Positions 1 to 7,000 of a DNA stretch of 8,493 nt are shown here, piece after piece. Under the pieces are notes generated by a model that was not told the origin of the DNA, ran no database searches, and worked only from the letters and a program-made list of their open reading frames with translations. The translations under genes were made by a program, and so were the position numbers. The stretch's first letter is position 1, and each line of letters begins with the position of its first letter. This stretch comes from Frankiaceae bacterium (GTDB taxonomy: Bacteria > Actinomycetota > Actinomycetes > JAVEEB01), in the NCBI GenBank assembly GCA_030840665.1, contig JAVEEB010000152.1:1-8493 (forward strand), in the 5' to 3' direction.

Positions 1-419
1 GCGATCGCGAGGATCGGGCCGGGTAGCGCCAGGAACGCGTCGGTGATGCGCATCAGCACGGCGTCCACCCAGCCGCCGAGAGTGCCGGCGGTGAGCCCGA
101 TGATTCCGCCGACGAGCACGCCCGAGGCGATGACGACGATCGCCGACAGCCAGCTCGACCGGATGCCGTAGATGACGCGCGAGAGGATGTCGCGCCCTAC
201 CTCGTCGGTGCCGAGCAGGTGGCCACCGCTGCCCGGCGACAGGAACGTCGTCCCGGACGGCGCGGTCGCCGAGTGCGGGGCGAGCCAGGGGGCGGTGAGC
301 GCGACGAGGCAGACGAGGGCGGCCAGCGCCAGTGCGGCGGTGTCCGTCGGTGACGTTGTCAGCCGGCGGCGGCGCCGGCGCGCGATCGCTGGCGCGGCAT
401 TGATCGGAACGGCGGTCAT
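1..419 (-). CDS. DppC/OppC-type ABC transporter permease, N-terminal part (cut by the window edge)
   Basis: This is an inner-membrane permease subunit of a peptide/opine/nickel-type ABC importer. Translated from the ATG at 419-417, 139 codons are visible and the reading frame is still open at base 1. A basic N-terminus with seven Arg in residues 14-19 and nearby is followed by a hydrophobic segment (about 28-46). The family signature HLLGTDEVGRDILSRV lies at residues 67-82, and a second hydrophobic segment starts near residue 91. This layout (OppC_N region, then the start of the BPD transport domain) is typical of DppC/OppC rather than DppB. The coupling EAA loop lies outside the window. The ATG overlaps the stop of the ATPase gene (ATGA), and a Shine-Dalgarno sequence GAGGAAGGG lies at 436-428, eight bases upstream. 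A DppB partner is not in the window and may follow to the left. The order binding protein, ATPase, then DppC is unusual for this family. Confidence 0.9.
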   Translation of the reverse strand, partial: MTAVPINAAPAIARRRRRRLTTSPTDTAALALAALVCLVALTAPWLAPHSATAPSGTTFLSPGSGGHLLGTDEVGRDILSRVIYGIRSSWLSAIVVIASGVLVGGIIGLTAGTLGGWVDAVLMRITDAFLALPGPILAI

Positions 420-2491
420 GGCTGCGTCCCTTCCTCGGCGTCGGACTGGGCCGCGGCGTCGGCCACGGACAGCGGGGGACCCGCGGTCACGTGCACGCAC
501 GCGGCCGACTGCGCGGGGTTGCTGTCCCGCACCATGAGGGCGGGGTCGAGCACGGGGCACACGTCGGCGACGACCGCCGGACAGCGGGGGTGGAAAGCGC
601 ATCCACTCGGCGGCGCGAGCGGGCTCGCGGGCTCCCCGCGTACCTGACCCCGGGACAGCGTGGCGCCGGGCACGGAGGCCAGCAGTGCCGCCGTGTACGG
701 GTGCGCGGGCGCCGACACGATGTCATCGGCCGGGCCGAGCTCGACGATGCGGCCGAGGTACATGACGGCGATGCGGTCGGCGACCAGGCGCGCCGCCGAC
801 AGGTCGTGCGTGACGAAGAGCATCGCCATGTCGAGCTCGCGGCGCAGTCGCCCGAGGAGGTTGAGGACGGTGGCAACCAGCGACACGTCGAGCGCGCTGG
901 TCGGCTCGTCGCACAGCAGTACCCGTGGCGGGACGATGATCGCGCGGGCGATCGCGACGCGCTGCCGCTGGCCGCCGGAGAGCTGATGCGCCTTCGCTTT
1001 CGCGACCTCGACTGGCAGGCCGACCATGGCGAGCGTGTCGTTGATCGCCTGGGTCCGGGCGGCGCCGGCCACGCCTTCGGAGCGCAGCCGGTCGGTCAGC
1101 ATCTCGCCGACCGTCAGCCACGGCGTCATCGAAGCGCCGGCGTCCTGGAACACGAGTTGTGGCCGGCCGCCGCGGCCGATCTCGACGATGCCGCTGTCCT
1201 GCGGAGTGAGCCCGCCGACGACGCGTAGCAGCGTCGATTTGCCGCACCCGCTCTCGCCGACGATCGCGACCGCCTCGCCGGACGCGACCTCCAGGTCGAT
1301 GCCGCGCAGCGCGTACAAGGTCTCCTTCTTGCGCACTCCCGACCCGACCTGGAATGACTTGCGGACGTCCTTGAGGACGACGGCGGGATAGCGGTGCTGC
1401 GGTTGCTGCACCAGTGCCTCGGGCCACGTCTCGACCACGGGGGCGATGGTGTCGTCCCGGTCCTGCGCCTCGTCCTGGCGGAGGCAGGCTGCGGACCGGC
1501 CGGGGGCACCGGGCACGGCGAGCAGTGGCACTGTGCCGTCGCACGCGTCGACGTGCAACGCGCAGCGCGGCCCGAAAGGGCAACCGGGCGGGTGCGCGCG
1601 CGGGTCCGGCGGTTCCCCGGCGAGGGTCGGGAGCGGGTGCTCCGTCGCCGTCTCCATCGACAGCCGGGTACGCAGGAGGGCAACCGTGTAGGGGTGCCGC
1701 GGGTCGTCGAGGACCTGCGATGCCGTGCCGACCTCCATGATGCGGCCGCCGTACATGACGGCGATCCGGTCGGAGACCTGCGCGGCGACACCGAGGTCGT
1801 GAGTGACGAACACGAACGAACAGCCGATCTCGTCGCGCAACGAATGCACGAGCTCGAGGATCTGTGCCTGCACGGTCACGTCGAGGGCCGTCGTGGGTTC
1901 GTCGGCGACGATGAGCGACGGGTTGCCCGCCACGGCCATCGCAATCATCACGCGCTGCCGCAGGCCACCCGAAAGCTCATGCGGGTAAGCCTTTGCGCGC
2001 CGTCGGGCTTCGGGAACGCCGACCGCATCGAGGAGCCGCACCGCCTCGTCGAGCGACCCGGCGGCCTCGGCGACCTGCGCCCCGACGCGCATCGTCGGAT
2101 TGAGCGACGTCATCGGGTCCTGGAAGACGGAGCCCAGGTGAAGGCGGCGCACGCGCCGGCGGTCGGCCGCCGGTGCGCGCACCATGTCGACGTCGTCGAC
2201 GAAGACCGACCCGCTGATGCGCGGCGCGGGGGAGGTCGGCAGTAGTCCGAGCATCGACAGGCCGAGCACGCTCTTGCCGGACCCTGACTCACCCACGAGC
2301 CCGACGATTTCGCCGCGCGCGATGTCGAGGGAGACACCGCGTACGGCGTTGACCGTCGACGCCCCGCGGGCGAACGAGACGTGCAGGTCCTCGACGCGAA
2401 CCACCGGGCGCGCAGGCTCTACTGCCGGCCCCGACCGGCCGGCGGGGTCGCCGGCCAGTCGGAGCTCGTCGGCTCGAGCGGCAGTGTTCAT
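416..2491 (-). CDS. Fused double ATPase of a peptide-type ABC importer (DppD-DppF fusion)
   Basis: This 691-residue protein contains two complete nucleotide-binding domains and powers the importer encoded around it, on the cytoplasmic face of the membrane. Domain 1 has Walker A GESGSGKS (67-74), a Q-loop SVFQDPMTSLNP (121-132), signature LSGGLRQR (173-180), Walker B LIVADEP (193-199) and the switch His231. The oligopeptide-transporter C-terminal motif CPFGPRC follows (304-310). Domain 2 has Walker A GESGCGKST (412-420), signature LSGGQRQR (504-511), Walker B VLLCDEP (524-530), the switch His562 and a second Cys motif CAFHPRC (631-637). All catalytic residues are present in both halves. In many bacteria DppD and DppF are separate; here they are one chain. 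The second Q-loop reads FQDAGASMTP, where the family usually has FQDP..SLNP. The ATG overlaps the TGA of the binding-protein gene, which suggests translational coupling; only a weak GAAG lies upstream. The substrate cannot be deduced from the ATPase. Confidence 0.95.
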   Translation of the reverse strand: MNTAARADELRLAGDPAGRSGPAVEPARPVVRVEDLHVSFARGASTVNAVRGVSLDIARGEIVGLVGESGSGKSVLGLSMLGLLPTSPAPRISGSVFVDDVDMVRAPAADRRRVRRLHLGSVFQDPMTSLNPTMRVGAQVAEAAGSLDEAVRLLDAVGVPEARRRAKAYPHELSGGLRQRVMIAMAVAGNPSLIVADEPTTALDVTVQAQILELVHSLRDEIGCSFVFVTHDLGVAAQVSDRIAVMYGGRIMEVGTASQVLDDPRHPYTVALLRTRLSMETATEHPLPTLAGEPPDPRAHPPGCPFGPRCALHVDACDGTVPLLAVPGAPGRSAACLRQDEAQDRDDTIAPVVETWPEALVQQPQHRYPAVVLKDVRKSFQVGSGVRKKETLYALRGIDLEVASGEAVAIVGESGCGKSTLLRVVGGLTPQDSGIVEIGRGGRPQLVFQDAGASMTPWLTVGEMLTDRLRSEGVAGAARTQAINDTLAMVGLPVEVAKAKAHQLSGGQRQRVAIARAIIVPPRVLLCDEPTSALDVSLVATVLNLLGRLRRELDMAMLFVTHDLSAARLVADRIAVMYLGRIVELGPADDIVSAPAHPYTAALLASVPGATLSRGQVRGEPASPLAPPSGCAFHPRCPAVVADVCPVLDPALMVRDSNPAQSAACVHVTAGPPLSVADAAAQSDAEEGTQP

Positions 2492-4080
2492 GAGTTCTTC
2501 AGGTCCGCAAGCCGCACCGTGAAGGTCGTCGACAACTGGTGCGTGAAGCCGGTGAGACCTGCGCGGGCGACGACCGTTTCCTGCACGTCGGCGATGTCGA
2601 CCCAGCAGCCGCTGGCCGCGTAGAGCTCGGCCGCCTTGGAGTAGTCGGCGTCCTGCTTCGCCTGGTTGACTTCGTGCAGCCCGGCGTCCATCGCGGCGTC
2701 ACCCGCGGGGACGGTGCACATGAGCCAGTTGAGCGCACCCTTGGTGTAGTTGAAGATGCGGCCCCAGGTGTCGGCGTGCACGGCGTCCGGGTTCATCGTC
2801 GTGACGAGCAGGTCGGGCGCAGTCGCGGCCTGGTTCGGGAGGTCGAAGACCTGCGCGATCGGGAGACCCCGCACGGTGACGTCAAGGCCGATGGCCTGGA
2901 GCTTCGTCTGGATCAGCTCGGCCATGCGCTGGTTCGTCGGCTCGTCCGTGCTGTAGGCCAGGTCGACCTTCTTGCTGCTGAGCCCACCGACGAGGGCTTG
3001 GAGCTTCGACGGATCCCCGCCGGTGAGCGACTTGCCCATGCCGGCCGGGAGGGACGCCGGCGGGAACGTCGTCGTCGACACGGTCGCCCGCGTCTTGTAG
3101 ATCTCGTCGACCAGGGACTTCTTGTCGAGCGCCACGGCGAAGGCTGTGCGTACGGCCTCGTCCTTGAAGATGCCCTTGTTCTCGTTGACGAACATGACGT
3201 TCTTCAACACGACCGGGAACTGCTTGACCTGGAACTTCGGGTTGTTGCGGAACGACTCGATGTCAGCGGTGTTGAGGCCGTGCAGGATCATGTCGAGCTG
3301 CCCCTGCTCGAGCTGGAGGCGCTGCGTCGAGATGTCCGGGATGATCGAGATGATGGCCTGCTTCATCGCGGGCTTCGGGCCCCAATAGCTGTCGTACCGG
3401 CTGAGCACGTAGCGGGTGCCCGGCGTGAACTCCGACAGCGTGTACGGACCGGTGCCGCCGTCGTGGTCCTTCAGCCAGTTCTGCGCGAAGTCGGTGCCCG
3501 CGTGGTCGGCGAGGACCTTCGGCGAGACGAGCTTCGGCCCGTACGGAGCGGCGAGGTAGTCGAGGAACGGCGTGACCGGCTTGTCCAGCGTCACGACGAA
3601 CGTCAGCGGATCGGGGGCGGCCGTCTTGACGACGTCGGCGAGCATGTACGCCGGTGCCGAGTTGACGTCGGTGCGGCGCTTGAAGCTCGCGACGGCGGCC
3701 GCGGCGTCGACAGGCGTGCCGTCGTGGAAGGTAACGCCGGAGCGCAACTTGAACGTGTACGTCAGGCCGTCCGGAGACACGGTCCACGACTCGGCGATCG
3801 CGCCTTCCTTTTCGCTCGAGTCCGGCTTGTAGCGGATGAGCCCTTCGTACACGCTGGTGACGACCTGGTTGCCTTCGAGTTCGTAGAAGATGTCGGGGTC
3901 CGGCACCTGCATGTCGCCGTTGAACGCGAGGTGGATGACGTCGCTTCCTGCGGCGGCCGTCCCCCCCGTGGCCGAGCCGGCTGCGCTCGACGGGCTGGAC
4001 GTGCTTGAGGTGCAACCGGCAAGCGCGAGCGATAGCGCTACGGCGGCGACAACGGGACGGGTCGAGATGCGAATGCGCAT
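2488..4080 (-). CDS. Solute-binding lipoprotein, peptide/opine/nickel family (SBP_bac_5)
   Basis: This is the extracytoplasmic substrate receptor of the importer, 530 residues. The chosen ATG (4080-4078) gives a classic lipoprotein signal peptide: basic start, hydrophobic stretch at about 9-21 and lipobox LAGC with the lipidated Cys at 23, followed by a Ser/Gly/Ala-rich linker to about residue 46. Family features follow: DPDIFYELEG and VYEGLIRYKP (61-86), AESWTVSPDGLTYTFKLRSG (96-115), GTGPYTLSEFTPG (209-221) with YWGPKP soon after (232-237), and VRTAFAVALDKKSLVDEIY (310-328). Length is normal for the family. A Shine-Dalgarno AGAGGAA at 4092-4086 lies 5 bases from this ATG and overlaps the stop of the SDR gene. 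A longer reading from 4176 would add 32 basic residues before the signal peptide and is unlikely. The ligand is not readable from sequence. The riboswitch and enzymes of the operon suggest a nitrogenous solute, which is inference. Confidence 0.93.
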   Translation of the reverse strand: MRIRISTRPVVAAVALSLALAGCTSSTSSPSSAAGSATGGTAAAGSDVIHLAFNGDMQVPDPDIFYELEGNQVVTSVYEGLIRYKPDSSEKEGAIAESWTVSPDGLTYTFKLRSGVTFHDGTPVDAAAAVASFKRRTDVNSAPAYMLADVVKTAAPDPLTFVVTLDKPVTPFLDYLAAPYGPKLVSPKVLADHAGTDFAQNWLKDHDGGTGPYTLSEFTPGTRYVLSRYDSYWGPKPAMKQAIISIIPDISTQRLQLEQGQLDMILHGLNTADIESFRNNPKFQVKQFPVVLKNVMFVNENKGIFKDEAVRTAFAVALDKKSLVDEIYKTRATVSTTTFPPASLPAGMGKSLTGGDPSKLQALVGGLSSKKVDLAYSTDEPTNQRMAELIQTKLQAIGLDVTVRGLPIAQVFDLPNQAATAPDLLVTTMNPDAVHADTWGRIFNYTKGALNWLMCTVPAGDAAMDAGLHEVNQAKQDADYSKAAELYAASGCWVDIADVQETVVARAGLTGFTHQLSTTFTVRLADLKNS

Positions 4081-4091
4081 GCGAGTTCCTC

Positions 4092-4919
4092 TCAGTGCAG
4101 GACAGATCCGCCGTTGACACACACGGACTGACCGGTCAGATATCCGGCGGATGGGCTGGCGAGATACGCGACGCAAGCGCCGACGTCTTCGGGGGTGCAG
4201 AAACGGCCTGCGGGAATGCCGTCGAGGTACGACGCGCGGACCGCGTCGGGGGTGAGGCCGGTGACGGTGACCTCGCTGGATCGTTCAGCGAGGACCATGT
4301 CGGTCTCCGCGGTGCCGGGGCACACCGCGTTGACAGTGATGGAGTCGGCGGCCAGTTCCAGGGCTGCCGATTGCGTGAGGCCGATCACCGCGAATTTCGT
4401 GGCGGAGTAGGCGCCCAGGTAGGGAAACGCCTGGACACCGAGCTCCGAGGCGACGTTGACGATGCGGCCGGGGCGGCCGCTTCGACGCATCGCCGCGGCC
4501 GCCGCCTGGATGCCGAACATGGTGCCGACGGTGTTGACCTCGAACATCCGGCGCATGTCCGCGGCGCTCGTGTCGACGAGTGGCGCGAGCACGGAGATGC
4601 CGGCGTTGTTGACCCACACGTCGAGCGAGCCGAACTCCTCGACCGCCACCCGGGCCAGCTCGGTGGCGGTCGCCTGGTCGGCGATGTCACCGCGGACGGC
4701 GACGGCGCGACGGCCGGTCTTCTCCACCAGGGCGACGGTTTCGGCGGCCGCTTCCTCGCTGGAGCTGAAGTTCACGACGACATCGCAGCCACTCTCGGCG
4801 AGCGCGACGGCGATGCCCCTTCCTAGCCCGCGGGCAGCGCCCGTCACGACGGCGACGCGGGTCGGGCCGGTCATGCTGGTCAGGCCGGTCATGTTGGTCA
4901 TGTTGGTCAGGCTGGTCAT
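4092..4919 (-). CDS. Short-chain dehydrogenase/reductase (classical SDR)
   Basis: This 275-residue NAD(P)-dependent oxidoreductase is expected to act in the cytoplasm on a hydroxyl or keto group. The classical SDR motifs are complete: TGAARGLGRG cofactor loop (26-35), GDIAD (77-81), VNNAG (103-107), catalytic Ser158, Tyr171 and Lys175 (YSATK), and CPGTAETDM (200-208). The end of the second strand reads NFSSSEE (50-56), a FabG-like pattern often compatible with NADP. The substrate is unknown; FabG-like, sugar and amino-alcohol dehydrogenases share this layout. The ATG at 4919-4917 overlaps the stop of the amidase gene (ATGA), with GGTGGG close upstream. The first 21 residues are an odd seven-fold Met/Leu/Pro-Thr-X repeat encoded by 9-base tandem units, so the true start could be a later Met (7, 10 or 16). 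In this operon it could oxidise a gamma-glutamylated intermediate, by analogy with the Puu pathway; that is inference. Confidence 0.9.
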   Translation of the reverse strand: MTSLTNMTNMTGLTSMTGPTRVAVVTGAARGLGRGIAVALAESGCDVVVNFSSSEEAAAETVALVEKTGRRAVAVRGDIADQATATELARVAVEEFGSLDVWVNNAGISVLAPLVDTSAADMRRMFEVNTVGTMFGIQAAAAAMRRSGRPGRIVNVASELGVQAFPYLGAYSATKFAVIGLTQSAALELAADSITVNAVCPGTAETDMVLAERSSEVTVTGLTPDAVRASYLDGIPAGRFCTPEDVGACVAYLASPSAGYLTGQSVCVNGGSVLH

Positions 4920-5590
4920 GCGCCCACCAGCCAGCGGAACCCGGCGAGGTGCCGGGGATCCGTGCCGAAGATGCGCTCCGGGTGCCACTGCACGCCGAGC
5001 AACCCGTCCGCCTCGACAGCCTCGATGACGCCGTCCGCACTCCACGCCGTCGCCGTCAGCCCGTTGCCGACCGTCTTGACGGCTTGGTGATGCAGGGAGT
5101 TGACGTGCGTCATGCCGCCGAGTGCGAGCGCGGCGAGGCTGTCGGGCTTCGCGTCGATCTCGTGCACCGGTTGGTTCCAGCGCTCTTCGTCGGAGTGACC
5201 GTGAAAACCGGCGGACGGCAGGTCCTGGATGAGAGAGCCACCCGCCGCGACGTTGATGAGTTGAACGCCGCGGCAGATGCCGAAGATGCGCGCCCCGCGC
5301 GAGCGCGCATCTTCGACACAGGCAATTTCGGCGAGGTCCCGGCCGGCGTCGACTCCGCCGACCTCCGGCACCGCTTCCTCTCCGTACAAATGCGGGTCGA
5401 CATCCCCGCCACCGGTGACCAGCAGCGCGTCGCACATGGACGCGACCTCAACGGCTCGGTCGACGTGCTCGACCGGGCCCATGGGGACGACGATCGGTGT
5501 GGCGCCGACGGCGAGCACCGCGTCGACGTACCCGCGATGCACGGAGTACCGCAGGTCCGGGTCGCGGCCGATCAGGATGGCAACTCGCAT
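4916..5590 (-). CDS. PuuD-like gamma-glutamyl amide hydrolase (class I glutamine amidotransferase-like, peptidase C26)
   Basis: This is a 224-residue cytoplasmic hydrolase of the C26 family, whose best known member PuuD cleaves gamma-glutamyl-GABA to glutamate and GABA. The nucleophile elbow FGICRG places Cys106. The catalytic His203 and Glu205 lie in QWHPE (201-205). The family motif TGGGDVDPHLYGE (59-71) precedes them, and the AGRDLAEI helix (82-89) and SLHHQAV (165-171) are also typical of C26 enzymes. Length is slightly short compared with about 250 residues for PuuD. No ammonia-channel partner domain is fused, so stand-alone amidase activity is more likely than a synthase role. The gene starts 7 bases after the ligase stop and lacks a clear Shine-Dalgarno, which suggests re-initiation by terminating ribosomes. 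Pairing with a glutamine-synthetase-like ligase fits removal of a gamma-glutamyl tag at the end of a pathway. The exact amide is unknown. Confidence 0.87.
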   Translation of the reverse strand: MRVAILIGRDPDLRYSVHRGYVDAVLAVGATPIVVPMGPVEHVDRAVEVASMCDALLVTGGGDVDPHLYGEEAVPEVGGVDAGRDLAEIACVEDARSRGARIFGICRGVQLINVAAGGSLIQDLPSAGFHGHSDEERWNQPVHEIDAKPDSLAALALGGMTHVNSLHHQAVKTVGNGLTATAWSADGVIEAVEADGLLGVQWHPERIFGTDPRHLAGFRWLVGA

Positions 5591-5597
5591 GTACGGC

Positions 5598-6983
5598 TCA
5601 CACGTCCAGGAGGTAGCGATCGCGTTCCCACGCGGTCACCTGGCCGTGGTAGGAGTCCCACTCGTCGCGCTTCATCTCGACGTACGCCTCGACGAACTGC
5701 GCCGGGAAGACCTCGTGAACGAGCGGGTCCTCCTCGAACGCGTCGACGGCCTCGATGAGCGTGCGCGGCAAGCGGGAAGCCTGCGGGCTCGGGGCCACCT
5801 TCGCCCAGTCGTACGTGAGCTCCTCGACGGGCAGACCCGGGTCGAGCGCCTTCGCGATGCCCTCCATGCCGGCGGCGAGCATCAACGCCGACGTCAGGTA
5901 GGTGTTGGCGGCGCTGTCGACGCCGCGGTTCTCCAGGGCAGGACGGTTGTACGGGAGACGCAACATGCACGAGCGGTTGTTGTCGCCGTACGCCGCCCAG
6001 ATCGGGGCCCAGGTGACGGAGCCGTCGGGGAGACGGGCGGTCAGCCGCTTGTAGGAGTTGACGGTCGGGTTGGCGACGGCTGCGATGGCGCGCGCGTGCT
6101 TCATGATGCCGGCCGTGAAGCCGTAGGCGATCTGGCTCCAGCCCTTGCCGCGCGGGTCGTTCGGGTCGCGGAACAGGTTGGCGCCGGTCTCGATGTTCTC
6201 GAGGGACATGTTGAAGTGGTGGCCGGATCCCCAGGCGCTCGTGTACGGCTTGGGCATGAAGCTCGCGAGCAGGCCGAACTCCTTCGCGACCTGCTTGGCC
6301 ATGAGGCGGAAGAACAGCAGCTTGTCGGCCATCTCGAGCGCCGGCGCGTACTTGAAGTCGAACTCGTACTGCGCGTCCCCACCCTCGGCGTCGAAGCTGA
6401 AGACACCGAAGTCGCATTCCTTCATGTACGTGACCATGCGGTCGAGGTACGGCAGCGCGTCGAGCGTGGGCTCGAGGTCGTACGCGGGCGTGGGCTTCAT
6501 CGAGCCGCTGCGGTTCATCGGCTTGAGGTAACCGGTGGGGTCATCGAGTGACGACGGGTCGAAGACGTAGAACTCTGTCTCGACGCCGAGCTGGAAGTCG
6601 AAGCCCGCGTTTGCCGCTTTCTCGAGCTGCCGCTTGAGAATCGAGCGCGAGCACAGGGCGAAGGGCTCGCGGCCGGCGAAGTGCATGTCCGCCGCCATCC
6701 AGGCGATCCGCTTGTCCCACGGCAGCACGCGCAGCGTGTCGATGTCGGGCATCGCGACGCACTCGTCCTCGTTGGGCGTCATCACACCGAGGCCACCCAT
6801 GCCGCGCGGCGTGTAGCGCTCCGAACCGGCCAGCAGGTTCGGCAGGTGGTCGATCGGAACCATCTTCGACTTGCCCCGACCGTTGACGTCGACCCACGCG
6901 CCGACGGCGTACTGCACGCCATCGCCGGCAAGTGTCTCCGCGAGAGCCGCGTGCTTCTGATCAATCTTGTTTACGGTGTCCAC
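5598..6983 (-). CDS. Glutamine synthetase family gamma-glutamyl ligase (type III GlnT/GMAS-like)
   Basis: This 461-residue ATP-dependent ligase joins the gamma-carboxyl of glutamate to ammonia or an amine. Visible active-site elements are VETEF with metal ligands Glu135 and Glu137, GGDAQYEFDF (201-210, Gln205 and Glu207), GSGHHFNMS (252-260, His255/His256), NPTVNSYKRL (305-314), NRSCMLRL (336-343) and ENRGVDSAAN (351-360). The N-terminal beta-grasp holds VDVNGRGKSKMVP (31-43). I see no NLYDLP-type adenylylation motif, so it is not a standard housekeeping GlnA under GlnE control. The overall look is closest to the GlnT and gamma-glutamylmethylamide synthetase group, which uses small amines. 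The start is GTG (6983-6981) with GAGGG at 6998-6994, 17 bases after the stop of the creatininase-like gene. In context the acceptor may be the imported amine or a guanidino compound, which is inference; true glutamine synthesis remains possible. Confidence 0.9.
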   Translation of the reverse strand: MDTVNKIDQKHAALAETLAGDGVQYAVGAWVDVNGRGKSKMVPIDHLPNLLAGSERYTPRGMGGLGVMTPNEDECVAMPDIDTLRVLPWDKRIAWMAADMHFAGREPFALCSRSILKRQLEKAANAGFDFQLGVETEFYVFDPSSLDDPTGYLKPMNRSGSMKPTPAYDLEPTLDALPYLDRMVTYMKECDFGVFSFDAEGGDAQYEFDFKYAPALEMADKLLFFRLMAKQVAKEFGLLASFMPKPYTSAWGSGHHFNMSLENIETGANLFRDPNDPRGKGWSQIAYGFTAGIMKHARAIAAVANPTVNSYKRLTARLPDGSVTWAPIWAAYGDNNRSCMLRLPYNRPALENRGVDSAANTYLTSALMLAAGMEGIAKALDPGLPVEELTYDWAKVAPSPQASRLPRTLIEAVDAFEEDPLVHEVFPAQFVEAYVEMKRDEWDSYHGQVTAWERDRYLLDV

Positions 6984-7000
6984 GAGAAGTAATCCCTCTG

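Noticed and set aside
2539..4008. A 489-codon plus-strand open frame opposite the binding-protein gene
   Set aside because: Long antisense frames are common in high-GC DNA. Its Arg/Val/Glu/Asp-rich content mirrors the real minus-strand gene, which has clear family motifs.
2488..4176. A longer binding protein starting at 4176
   Set aside because: It would put 32 basic residues ahead of a complete lipoprotein signal peptide and overlap the SDR coding region. The ATG at 4080 has its own Shine-Dalgarno.
4092..5435. A 447-residue protein combining an arginine-rich stretch with the SDR
   Set aside because: The upstream part is the wrong frame of the amidase gene, with low-complexity Arg/Gly content. 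The SDR proper begins at 4919.
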